DNA of 64,000 nt, taken from positions 1,364,001 through 1,428,000 of the forward strand of contig NZ_CP017561.2 of NCBI RefSeq assembly GCF_001865575.2, written 5' to 3'. This stretch comes from Paraburkholderia sprentiae WSM5005. Its GTDB lineage: Bacteria > Pseudomonadota > Gammaproteobacteria > Burkholderiales > Burkholderiaceae. Below the pieces are notes generated by a model. It had not been told where the DNA came from and did no database searches. It saw only the letters and a list, made by a program, of their open reading frames with translations. The position numbers were made by a program, and so were the translations under genes. Below, piece by piece: positions 28,574 through 37,241 of the stretch (its first letter is position 1; every line of letters starts with the position of its first letter).

Positions 28574-29064
28574 GCGTCTTTCGCTGTTCTCGCCTCGTGG
28601 GGTTTTCGATAGGAGAGCAACAGGTTTTCGTCGTCATGCAGTGACTTCGCAACGGGCAGTAACGAGCCGTTCTGACCAACATGTGTCCGGGCGGCTATTG
28701 GTGTGGGCGCGTCCGCTTCGCGCTTTGTATCGGCAGCGCGTATCGCGTACCGCGCGAGATGCGCCGCGCGTGCAAGGCCCGCTGTGGCGGGCCAGTGTCA
28801 AGCAAGCAGGATTGGACTTCAAAAAACGAGATCGGGGTGCGCGCCACGCGCTACGGGCGAGATATTCGCTGGCGCGGCATGCCTCGCGTGGCCATAACGA
28901 CCTGAAGCAGACGTTCGCTATCGTGACCGCCGAATGACCTCACTGCGCAGTTCGCCGTGAAGGTAGCCCGGCGTGCCACGGCGATTCACTACAACAGGCA
29001 GTCGTCATTCGCGCGTCATCGATTAACGCGCGGACGGCTTTTGGACGAGGACGAATTTAAACAC
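28574..29064. other. Intergenic stretch upstream of the HigA-like gene
   Basis: There is no supported gene in these 491 bases. I looked specifically for a HigB toxin remnant and found none. Several short overlapping plus-strand frames lack any motif. Confidence 0.4.
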
Positions 29065-29487
29065 ATGAATGCCGATCGCCTTCCGGGACCCTTTCCCGAC
29101 ATCTCCGCAACGTGGGCTGCGCTGAAGAGCCAGTTGCCGATCACACCGATTCGCACCGAGGAGGACTATCACCAGATGGTGCGCGTCGCGAACTCGCTGT
29201 CCGATCATCTAAGTGGCAACGACAGCGATCCGCTCGCCGATCTGCACGCGATCGTGACGGAACTCGTCGGTCACTGGCAAGCGCGCCATCTGACGATTCC
29301 AAAAGCGGAGCCCCGCGAGGTGCTGCGCCATCTGCTGATCACCCATGGGCTCAAGCAGAAGGATCTGGCCGGCATCGCGTCGCCGACCGTGGTCAGCGAT
29401 ATTCTCGCGGGGCGCCGCGCGATCAGCAAGAAGGTCGCCAAGGCGCTCGCGGTGCGGTTTCAGACCGACGTCAGCGCGTTTCTGTAA
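29065..29487 (+). CDS. HigA-type XRE-family antitoxin/regulator, orphan
   Basis: A 140-residue protein similar to E. coli HigA (YgjM). The N-terminal helical region contains RTEEDYHQMVRVANSLSDHL and the linker DPLADLHAIVTELV. The helix-turn-helix LITHGLKQKDLAGIASPTVV followed by SDILAGRRAISKKVAKALA lies near residue 95. Such proteins bind DNA and neutralise the HigB mRNA interferase. No higB is visible within 500 bases on either side, so it may be a stand-alone repressor. The start at 29065 is chosen because the HigA family begins near here; the open frame extends to 28957. Confidence 0.75.
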   Translation: MNADRLPGPFPDISATWAALKSQLPITPIRTEEDYHQMVRVANSLSDHLSGNDSDPLADLHAIVTELVGHWQARHLTIPKAEPREVLRHLLITHGLKQKDLAGIASPTVVSDILAGRRAISKKVAKALAVRFQTDVSAFL

Positions 29488-29682
29488 AGGCGGGTGTCGC
29501 GCGGCGGATCCATGCACGACGTGCTCCGCAGCGGCTGCTCATGGTGCGTCAACGACGGCTGCTGTCGATCGGGCCGCCGCGGTTGGCGTTTCTATTCGCA
29601 GCGACGTAGCAAGCGAGATCGGCGGTGCGCCGCAGAGCCGGCGCGATCACCGGCACGCGCCGATGCGATTGCCCGCGCATAG

Positions 29683-31089
29683 TCAGAACGCGTTGCGGCC
29701 GACAAAGCCCTTGAAAATGGTGATGAAGACAATCTTCATGTCGAACCAGAACGACCAGTTCTGGATATAGAAGAGATCGAACTTCACGCGCGCTTCCATC
29801 TTTTCGACCTTGGTGGTGGCGCCGCGATAGCCATTGACCTGCGCCCAGCCGGTGATGCCGGGCTTGATGCGATAACGGTGCATGTAGCCGCGCACCTGGT
29901 CCTTGTACAGATCGTCGTGTTCGACCGCATGCGGACGCGGACCCACCACCGACATCTGACCGAGCAGCACGTTCAGAAACTGCGGCAGTTCGTCGAGACT
30001 CGTGCGGCGCATGAAGCTGCCGAGCTTCGTCACGCGCGAGTCGTTGCGGGTCGCCTGCGTGATCTGGCCGTGCTCTTCCTGGTGCACGGTCATCGAGCGG
30101 AATTTGTAGATGCCGAACGGCCGGCCGTCGACGCCCTTGCGGATTTGCCGGAAAAACACCGGTCCCGGCGAGGTGAGCTTGATGCCGATCGCGAGCGCGA
30201 CGAAAACCGGCGCGAGCGCGAACAGCGCGAGCGCGGCGAACACGCGGTCGAACATCAGCTTGGGCCACATCTGCGGCGGCGAGAACGGCGTCGCGCTCAA
30301 ATTCAGCGTCGGCAAACCGACAACATCGGCGATCGCATGATTGAACAGCGACAGACTGCGTACATCGGGAATGAAGCGCAGATTGACGAAGTCGTGTCTG
30401 AAGGTGCGCGTGAAGCGGTAGATCGTGCGTTCCTCGGAGAGCGGCAACGCGAGCCACACTTCGTTCACGCGTTCATCGCGCACCTTCGTCGCGAACGCCT
30501 TCAGATCGGTCAGCACGGGTAGCCGGGTCAGACGCGCGCCATATGCGTCGTGGCCTTCCACGCTGGTATCGAACACGCACACCGGTTTGAAGCCCGCTTG
30601 CGGCGCATGCTCGAGGTGTGCGAGCAGCGTGCGCGCAAAGCCCGGTGCGCCGACGATCGCGACGGTGCGCGCGTTCATGCCGCGGCGGCGCATGAAGCGT
30701 AGCACCACGTGCATGATGCAGCGGGTCGCGATGATGAGCGCGCCGGAGATCAGTGTCGAGTAACCGAACCACAGGCGCGACACCGCATCCGTCCGATGCA
30801 GCGTGAACGCGAGCACGAGCGCGGTGGCGACCACCATGAGCCACGCGGCGGCGATTCTCGCGAGCACCGGCGCGAGCGCCTTGCCGCGCCAGGTCTCATA
30901 GACGCCAAAGCCCGGAAACAGCAACAGAACCAGCACACAGTTGAACGCGATCAAAAGGCGCTCGGTATCGGCTAACGCGATTGGCGTGGAGAAGCGCATC
31001 CAGTGGGCGAGCATGCCGCCCACAATCACGAAGAGCGCGTCGAGGCATCGAGCGGTCATCCTGAACATAGGCAAATCGATCCCGGTCAT
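29683..31089 (-). CDS. Undecaprenyl-phosphate glucose phosphotransferase (WcaJ/BceB type)
   Basis: A 468-residue polyprenyl-phosphate hexose-1-phosphate transferase that starts exopolysaccharide repeat-unit assembly. Four N-terminal helices, a CoA-binding-like domain (AIVGAPGFARTLLAH) and a fifth membrane segment precede the catalytic domain. That domain contains RKGVDGRPFGIYKFRSM, RRTSLDELPQFLNVLLG, SVVGPRPHAVEHDD and PGITGWAQVNGYRG. Length and architecture match WcaJ. It sits 15 bases downstream of the Crp/Fnr gene, so the two are probably cotranscribed. The sugar could be glucose or galactose. Confidence 0.92.
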   Translation of the reverse strand: MTGIDLPMFRMTARCLDALFVIVGGMLAHWMRFSTPIALADTERLLIAFNCVLVLLLFPGFGVYETWRGKALAPVLARIAAAWLMVVATALVLAFTLHRTDAVSRLWFGYSTLISGALIIATRCIMHVVLRFMRRRGMNARTVAIVGAPGFARTLLAHLEHAPQAGFKPVCVFDTSVEGHDAYGARLTRLPVLTDLKAFATKVRDERVNEVWLALPLSEERTIYRFTRTFRHDFVNLRFIPDVRSLSLFNHAIADVVGLPTLNLSATPFSPPQMWPKLMFDRVFAALALFALAPVFVALAIGIKLTSPGPVFFRQIRKGVDGRPFGIYKFRSMTVHQEEHGQITQATRNDSRVTKLGSFMRRTSLDELPQFLNVLLGQMSVVGPRPHAVEHDDLYKDQVRGYMHRYRIKPGITGWAQVNGYRGATTKVEKMEARVKFDLFYIQNWSFWFDMKIVFITIFKGFVGRNAF

Positions 31090-31104
31090 CGAGCGGCGTG
31101 CCGC

Positions 31105-31839
31105 TTATTCAACGGTCTCGGCCTGGCGCAGCCGCGGCAGCAGACGATCGAATTCGCGCTTCACGAGGCCGTAGCATTCGCACGCGCGGGCTTCGAGGCC
31201 CTTGCGGTCGAGCACCTTGATATGACCGCGGCTATGATGAATCAGACCTTCGTCGTGCAGCTTGCCGGCCGCTTCGGTGATGCCTTCGCGGCGCACACCG
31301 AGCATGTCGGCGATCAGTTGCTGCGTGACGGTCAGGTCGTTCGATGCCACGCGGTCCACTTCGATCAGCAGCCAGCGGCACAGTTGCTTGTTCAGTGCGT
31401 GATGGCGATTGCACGCGGCGGTCTGCGCGACCTGGGTCAGAAGAGCGTGCATGTACAGCAGCATCAGGCGGCGCAGAAAGTCGGAACGCGCGAACTGTTG
31501 CTTGAGCGCCTGCGCGCTCATCCGGTAGGCGAAGCCCGCGCATTGCACTTGCACGCGGTTAGGCATGGTCTCGCCGCCCGTGAGGACCGGCACGCCGGTC
31601 ATGCCTTCGCGGCCGACCGCGGCGATCTCGACCGAACTGCCGTCTTCCATCGTCGAGAGCATCGAGATGATCGCGGTGGTGGGGAAGTACACGTGATGGA
31701 TCCGTTGACCCGAATCGCACAACAGCTGCTCGGTGCGCAGATGAACCAGTTCGAGGTGCGGAGCTAGCGCTTGCCATTCGTGCGACGGCAATGCGCCCAG
31801 CAGATGGTTACCGTGCAGATCGGATTGAAGTGTCAACAT
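31105..31839 (-). CDS. Crp/Fnr-family transcriptional regulator
   Basis: A 244-residue protein. An N-terminal cyclic-nucleotide-binding-like beta barrel (residues 15-130) is followed by a C-terminal Crp-type winged helix with LIADMLGVRREGITEAAGKL near residue 175. There are no Fnr-type N-terminal Cys residues, so it is not an iron-sulfur oxygen sensor. It probably regulates the wcaJ-like gene directly downstream and perhaps other polysaccharide genes. The effector is unknown. Confidence 0.87.
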   Translation of the reverse strand: MLTLQSDLHGNHLLGALPSHEWQALAPHLELVHLRTEQLLCDSGQRIHHVYFPTTAIISMLSTMEDGSSVEIAAVGREGMTGVPVLTGGETMPNRVQVQCAGFAYRMSAQALKQQFARSDFLRRLMLLYMHALLTQVAQTAACNRHHALNKQLCRWLLIEVDRVASNDLTVTQQLIADMLGVRREGITEAAGKLHDEGLIHHSRGHIKVLDRKGLEARACECYGLVKREFDRLLPRLRQAETVE

Positions 31840-32457
31840 GATCGGTCCTCGATGAGAGAGTCGCGCGTCGCGTGACGCTCTCCGTTTCTTTGATCCGATG
31901 TCCGCATCCTCGGGGCTGGCTAGCAGCTAGGATGAACAGCATCGGCCCCGTTTAGGCCTGTCTGCCGCCGCCTCTGTCGTTGCTCGTGTGCGGTGGCGCT
32001 CTGTTGCGCAAAGGTAATAGCGAGGACCATGCCAACGATACTGAGAACGTGCGCTGATGCGGCGCAGCGAAGAACCCCTCGACGCATCGCGAGGAGAAAA
32101 GCGGTTTTTTGTTTCAGTTCTGCACACTGCCGCCAGATCGGGAGTGCATCCAATGAAAGCTTCGGGTTTCGGCGCATCCCTTGATATCACAGGCCTCACG
32201 GCCCAAAACAGGGTGGCTGTCGAAGCTGTCGCAGATTTGAACCTGGCGCCGCATGCACGTTTTGAAGCGCTCCGCGCGCAGTGCCCGAAATGATTCAGAA
32301 GTGTTAAATGCAATGCGTATGCTGCCGCACGCAAGGCCCCGCAGACGTGGCAACAGTCGCGCTCCAGCCAACAGTGAGCGCGCACAGCAGACAGTTCGAA
32401 ACGTGCGAAGCGAGCTTTGGCGCGCTTCGCGGGCATGTGACTAGTTCGGAATGACCA
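31840..32457. other. 618-base intergenic region upstream of the Crp/Fnr gene
   Basis: It holds the promoter of the Crp/Fnr gene near the left end. A small plus-strand frame (ATG 32153 to 32293, about 46 residues: KASGFGASLDITGLTAQNRV and on) has phasin-like amphipathic character but no firm match. No hairpin terminator stands out. Confidence 0.35.
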
Positions 32458-35145
32458 CTAGCCGTAGAAGATGGCGGATAGCGCATTGATCGCGCGGACT
32501 TCCCCCCGGGGTGCCGCGCATGTTTCATCAACTTTAAAGACTGCGTTCGATGCAGTTGCAACGACTTCCTGCGGCGACGCGGCGAACGCGGTCGGCAGCA
32601 ATGGGTCGAGCGCAAGCAACGGCACGATGGTGCGCCGGTTCGGCGCGAGATGGAACCAGTCGCGCGCCGCGCGGTAGTACGGATCGATAATATGAACGAA
32701 GCGCGCAAAGCGCTTCGTTTCGATCGCGAGATGCCAGCCGTTGCCGTCGCCGCTACGTTCGAGCTCGACGGTCATACCGATGTCATCACGCGCGTGCACG
32801 CTACGCTCGGGCAGATGAAACGCTTCAGACACGATCTCGCCGCTCGCGGCATCGTAGAGCGTTGCAATCGTGACATCGTGCGCGCGCGGGCCGAAGCGGT
32901 ACGCATGCGTGAAATCGAAGAACTGGCCGAGATACGCGGCCGCGCTGATGCGTCGCAGGCTGCGCGGGGCAAGCGTCAGCGCGTGGCGCGCTGAGGCGAC
33001 CTTTATGCTGCCGTCGCGCAGACAGACCAGTTCGAGTTCGCCGCTAAACGTTTGCGCATGCTCGTTGATCAGGTGAATGTCGAGGCCGTTCAGGCCTTCG
33101 TCGGTGAGCGTGACCTGCAGGGACTGCAGCGTCTGCGCGAAGCCGTGTAGCGCGCTTTTGGGCCGTCCTGTCGCATCGATTACGCCCCAGCCCGCGCCCG
33201 CTCGCAGATCCTGCAACTGCCAGACGAGACCGCCACGGCACGGAGAACCCGCGCGCCGCCATTCGGCGAACACGTCGCCGATCAGCTCGGCGACCACCGC
33301 GCGCGACAGATCCAGATAACGCGCCGCGTCTTCATAGCGCAAGCGCGCCGGCTCGACGCCGTAGAGCGACTGCAGATAGAAATCGCGCACGTCGTCGAAA
33401 TCCCAGCCCGCGCCGGCATCACGCGGCACGGCGGCTTTCCAGCGCGGATCGTGCCGATGAATCGTGCCGAGCGCCTCATGCAGCGTCGCCTCGTCGGGAA
33501 CGTTGGCAAACGCCAGACATTCGGCGGCGAAGCGGACCTGGGCACCGCGCACGTCGGCGAGCGGGCGCTGATACGCGCCCACTCCGTAGTAATGCGTGAT
33601 GCCCTCGTTAGTCGAAAACGGCCATGGTCCGCCAGACGGCGAGTTGCTGACATAGGGGACGTCAGCGCGTTCGCGCGCGACGAGCGCAGGCAACAGCTCG
33701 GTAAACAACGGATGCGCGCGCCGCGCCACGGGCAGTCCGAACATGGCCGCCTGCTGATCGACCTCGCTGCCGCCGCACAGCACCGCGAGCGACGCGAAGC
33801 GACGTGTGCGAGTCAGGAACTGGCTCGCTTCTCGTTCGATCAGTGCGCTGAACGCGGCATCGTTCGGGTAGTCGAAGTTCGCCAACGCGAAGTCCTGCCA
33901 GATCAGCAGGCCGTACTCGTCGGCGAGTGCATAAAACAGATCGGACTCATAGAGCGTCGTGCCGCCCACGCGCAGCATGTTCATGCCAGCGGCGCGCGCG
34001 AGCTCGAACGTATGGCGCAATTGCGCCTCGGTGCCGGCGAGCGTGACGAGATCGGCGCTCGTCCAGCACGCGCCGCGGCAGAACACGGGCACTTCATTCA
34101 CGCGCAACGCGAAGTCCCCGCCGTCGGCGCCGCGGTCCACTTCGATCCGACGAAAGCCGATCGAGCCAAGAGAATGAGACATCACCTTGCTGTCGGCGAG
34201 CTGCAACGTCACAGGATATAAAGTGGGCTCTCCGTGCGTATGCGGCCACCAGCGTTTCGCGTCGCGCACGCGAACGTTGCCCGTGAGTGTGTATGCATCG
34301 CGCCATTGCAAAGACGAAACATGATCGCCGCAAGAAAGTGTCGCGCGGCAGATGGTGGGGTCATGGGGGTGGACGAAACGTAACGTCAACGAAACAACCC
34401 CGTCGTCGCGCTCGAGCCGGCTGGTCAGATCAATCGTGTCGAAGGCGTGCGGCGCGTCGCCAAGCATCTCGATCGGACGCCATGGACCGACCGCCTGAAT
34501 CGTCGGACACCAGCCGGGCATATGACCGAGCAGCGTGGTGCGCACATTGCGAAGCGTCGGCGGCGACACGAGCCGCGGTCGCCAGCGTGCGCGCGGGCGT
34601 TTAGCGGTCAACGCTGGGGTAAGGGAGCGAAAGCACAGCACGAGCGTTGCGCGTCCATTCAGTTCGATATCCAGATCGTGTGCGATGAACATCGATTCGG
34701 AATCGAGCCGCTTCACATCGTCGAGCCACACTTGCGCGAGCGTCGCGAGTCCATGAAAACGCAAACGGCGCGACCCCTCGCCGATCAGTGTGACGCGATA
34801 CCAGTGATCGTCGAACGCGAGTTGTGGCGGGTGATCGACATCGAGCAGACCCGCTGCGCGCCGCGCACTCGCGACGGTGCCGGGTACGGGTGCGGCGAGC
34901 CAGCCTTGGGCGGGCAGATCGGCCGGCGACTCGTACGCGTGCGGTGGCGTGCTCAGACATGCCCAGCCGGTGTCGAGCCGTTGTGGCCATAGCGCGGGCG
35001 CGGTGGGCGCAGTAGGCGCAGTGCTAGCCTCGTGCGCCGGCGCGAGCGCTCCGGCCGCGCGCGGCCGGCCGGCGCCGCCCTCGTCAGCCGCCGGATCGAG
35101 TGTCGATACATCCACGGTCAATTCCCCGGAAAAGCTGCGCGGCAC
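32458..35145 (-). CDS. Glycoside hydrolase family 2 (beta-mannosidase-like) protein
   Basis: An 895-residue protein with the GH2 order: N-terminal jelly roll (residues 60-230), Ig-like domain, a TIM barrel from about 340, and C-terminal beta domains. The barrel contains RGACWTSADL, GMNMLRVGG and YALADEYGLLIWQDF. AVLCGGSEVDQQ offers the acid/base Glu (usual W.GNNE) and RFAAECLAFANVPDE offers a candidate nucleophile Glu (usual SEFGFQ.FP), so catalysis is plausible though both motifs are atypical. No signal peptide is seen; an Ala/Thr/Pro-rich stretch fills residues 25-50. It starts 27 bases after the DUF1839 gene, as last gene of the carrier-protein operon. Confidence 0.82.
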   Translation of the reverse strand: MPRSFSGELTVDVSTLDPAADEGGAGRPRAAGALAPAHEASTAPTAPTAPALWPQRLDTGWACLSTPPHAYESPADLPAQGWLAAPVPGTVASARRAAGLLDVDHPPQLAFDDHWYRVTLIGEGSRRLRFHGLATLAQVWLDDVKRLDSESMFIAHDLDIELNGRATLVLCFRSLTPALTAKRPRARWRPRLVSPPTLRNVRTTLLGHMPGWCPTIQAVGPWRPIEMLGDAPHAFDTIDLTSRLERDDGVVSLTLRFVHPHDPTICRATLSCGDHVSSLQWRDAYTLTGNVRVRDAKRWWPHTHGEPTLYPVTLQLADSKVMSHSLGSIGFRRIEVDRGADGGDFALRVNEVPVFCRGACWTSADLVTLAGTEAQLRHTFELARAAGMNMLRVGGTTLYESDLFYALADEYGLLIWQDFALANFDYPNDAAFSALIEREASQFLTRTRRFASLAVLCGGSEVDQQAAMFGLPVARRAHPLFTELLPALVARERADVPYVSNSPSGGPWPFSTNEGITHYYGVGAYQRPLADVRGAQVRFAAECLAFANVPDEATLHEALGTIHRHDPRWKAAVPRDAGAGWDFDDVRDFYLQSLYGVEPARLRYEDAARYLDLSRAVVAELIGDVFAEWRRAGSPCRGGLVWQLQDLRAGAGWGVIDATGRPKSALHGFAQTLQSLQVTLTDEGLNGLDIHLINEHAQTFSGELELVCLRDGSIKVASARHALTLAPRSLRRISAAAYLGQFFDFTHAYRFGPRAHDVTIATLYDAASGEIVSEAFHLPERSVHARDDIGMTVELERSGDGNGWHLAIETKRFARFVHIIDPYYRAARDWFHLAPNRRTIVPLLALDPLLPTAFAASPQEVVATASNAVFKVDETCAAPRGEVRAINALSAIFYG

Positions 35146-35172
35146 CAGGCGCGCGCATCAACGCATCAACGC

Positions 35173-36183
35173 TTAGCGCACCAGAGCGGCCAGCGGCGGC
35201 AGCGTTTTTTCATAAGCGCTTTCGAGCACGTCGAAGCAGTCTTCGCAGCTATCGCGACGGCCGCGCGCGAGCGCGCGAATCAGCCGGAATTGCATCACCA
35301 TCGACTCCGACGCGATGCGTTGCGCGGCGGCCGGTATCGTCGGCGGAATCTCGAAGCCTTGTGCGAACAGCCACTGCAGATACTTCGACAGAAACTCGAA
35401 GTTCGCGCCGAGCTGCCGCATCAGATTGAACGAGTACAGGTGGAAGTACGCCTCGTCGCGATCGAACAGCATGTCGAGATGCGTGGGAAACGCGGCACGC
35501 CATTGCGATATCGGATTGGTCAACGGGCGCCGTTCCAGATGCGCGCACAGCAAGTCCGCCGACGCCTGCGCGAGCGCGCTGCCTTCAAGCGCGGGGCGCG
35601 CCTGCTTGGCGAACTCGACGTAGGGAAACAGCAGATCGGCTTGCGCGGTGAAATGCGGCAGCTTGCGAAACACGCCGTCGTAGTCGTCGCCCTCGAGCCG
35701 GTGATAGCTGGTGTTGTGGAAATAGCCGAGGCGACGCGCGGCGGTGTCGACGAAGTCGATGCCGATCGTGGTCTTCGGATGCTCACTGCGATACGAGGTC
35801 GCGCGCGTATCGGGCAGGTAGTAGCCGTCCACCTCGACGAGCACGGTATGTCCGCGCAGTGTCTGCGCGAGCACGCGTTGTTCGAGCGAGTCGTAGATCG
35901 CGAGCTCCTGCACCTGGATGCCGTACAGGCGTCCGAGATCGTCGAGTGGAAACTTGAAGAACGTGAACTGATCGCCTTCGAAATCCTGTGTGACCGTAAA
36001 CGCGAGCGCCGCGCGCGGATCGAGCCCGAAGCCGTGCAGCAGCTCGATCCATAGATCGACATAGCAGTTGGTCTCCTGCCACACGCGCTCGCCCTGATGC
36101 AGCGCGTGCGCGACGTGTTCGCGCCACGGCGTGTCGCCACGGGGCGCCGCGCCGTCAAGCGCCGGACTCGGCGATGGCTTCAT
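35173..36183 (-). CDS. DUF1839-family protein
   Basis: A 336-residue protein of a family found almost only beside amino acid:[carrier protein] ligases. Conserved-looking blocks include ETNCYVDLWIELLHG, FTVTQDFEGDQFTFFKFP, VLVEVDGYYLPDT and GIDFVDTAARRLGYFHN. The blocks resemble a papain-like or butirosin-BtrH-type fold (Cys41 in NCYVD, and the His in GYFHN), which would fit an acyltransferase that takes the aminoacyl group from the carrier protein. That reading is inference. The ATG overlaps the ligase stop (ATGA), so translation is coupled. Confidence 0.8.
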   Translation of the reverse strand: MKPSPSPALDGAAPRGDTPWREHVAHALHQGERVWQETNCYVDLWIELLHGFGLDPRAALAFTVTQDFEGDQFTFFKFPLDDLGRLYGIQVQELAIYDSLEQRVLAQTLRGHTVLVEVDGYYLPDTRATSYRSEHPKTTIGIDFVDTAARRLGYFHNTSYHRLEGDDYDGVFRKLPHFTAQADLLFPYVEFAKQARPALEGSALAQASADLLCAHLERRPLTNPISQWRAAFPTHLDMLFDRDEAYFHLYSFNLMRQLGANFEFLSKYLQWLFAQGFEIPPTIPAAAQRIASESMVMQFRLIRALARGRRDSCEDCFDVLESAYEKTLPPLAALVR

Positions 36184-37241
36184 GCGCGCTCCGTGGCGAC
36201 GCTTGACGTTGGCGTCGACGGCGCCGCCTGCAGCGCATGCGCGACGCGGGTTTCGGTATCGCCCCACAGCAGCGCGCGCACTTCGTCGGGCCACGTGTTG
36301 ACGTCGAGCCCATGATGACGGAACAGCGCGAGGGTGATGCGTTCCATGCCGAAGCCCACACAGCCCGTATGCGCAGTCGCACCGTCGTGGCAGGCGATCT
36401 TCCAGATCGCGCCGAAGTGGTCCATGTGATAGTTGAACGACAGGCAGGCCGTCTTGCCGCGCGGGTCGGCGACCGGGATCAGCAACTCGAACTTGAGCGC
36501 CTGCGAGCGCTGGCTATCGGCGACGATCTTGCCGCCGCGGCCGAAGAACGGATCATTCGCGAGATCGACTTCGACCGGCAAGCGCAGCAGCTTCACGAGC
36601 AGCGAGCCGCGCTCGATCCACATCTGGCGGAACGCCATCACCTGCTCGGGACTGCCGAGGCGCACGTATTCGCGTTGGCGGAACATCTGCATGCGGCCCG
36701 GATCGAGCGATGGCTCATGGCGAAAGCAGTACGACAGCACGTCGACCGTGCGGCCGCCGGCGGGCAGGGGGCCGCGCCGCGCCATCACCGGATAGATCGG
36801 ATAGCAGGCGGCCGGCGTCAGCACGACGCGCGTCGGTTTCTGTTGCGCGAGCCATGCGTCGCCGCGATCGTCTTCGCTGTCGGCCATCGCATCGTCGAGC
36901 GCGCGCAGCAGACGGTGGTGGCCCATGTCGTTGCCGCAGAACGAATGAATGGTGCCCGCGAGATTCGGAAAACTCTTCAGGTACTCGCTATCCTCGAAGT
37001 CGGTGCGGCGCATCGCGGGCGGAAAACGCAGTACTTCGGGCTGCTGATCTTTACCCAGCTGCGTAATCGCCACGTTCAGACGGTCGATCACGTCCTCGAA
37101 AATCTGGCTGCGGCCATACAGCCCGTTTTCCCCGGTATCGATCAGCAGGCCGGCGGCCAGCATCTCGTCGCGCAGCGTGAGGGAAGGCCCCAGATCGGCG
37201 GCGGCCGCGGCGACAGCGGCGGTATGGGTCATCAGCTTCAT
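36180..37241 (-). CDS. Amino acid:[carrier protein] ligase (class II aaRS paralogue, Bll0957 family)
   Basis: A 353-residue homologue of atypical seryl-tRNA synthetase catalytic cores, lacking any tRNA-binding domain. Known relatives such as Bradyrhizobium Bll0957 activate Gly or Ala with ATP and load it onto the phosphopantetheine of a small carrier protein. The zinc ligands of that family appear as Cys in TPAACYPIYP, Glu in FRQREYVRLG and Cys in AHTGCVGFGMERI. The last also contains class II motif 3 with its ATP-binding Arg. Motif 2 is around SYCFRHEPSLDPGRMQMFR. The gene abuts the dehydrogenase stop and overlaps DUF1839. The amino acid used cannot be read from sequence. Confidence 0.9.
   Translation of the reverse strand: MKLMTHTAAVAAAAADLGPSLTLRDEMLAAGLLIDTGENGLYGRSQIFEDVIDRLNVAITQLGKDQQPEVLRFPPAMRRTDFEDSEYLKSFPNLAGTIHSFCGNDMGHHRLLRALDDAMADSEDDRGDAWLAQQKPTRVVLTPAACYPIYPVMARRGPLPAGGRTVDVLSYCFRHEPSLDPGRMQMFRQREYVRLGSPEQVMAFRQMWIERGSLLVKLLRLPVEVDLANDPFFGRGGKIVADSQRSQALKFELLIPVADPRGKTACLSFNYHMDHFGAIWKIACHDGATAHTGCVGFGMERITLALFRHHGLDVNTWPDEVRALLWGDTETRVAHALQAAPSTPTSSVATERA

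Noticed and set aside
28574..29064. Possible HigB toxin upstream of the HigA-like gene
   Set aside because: None of the short frames shows the RelE/HigB core, so no toxin was annotated.
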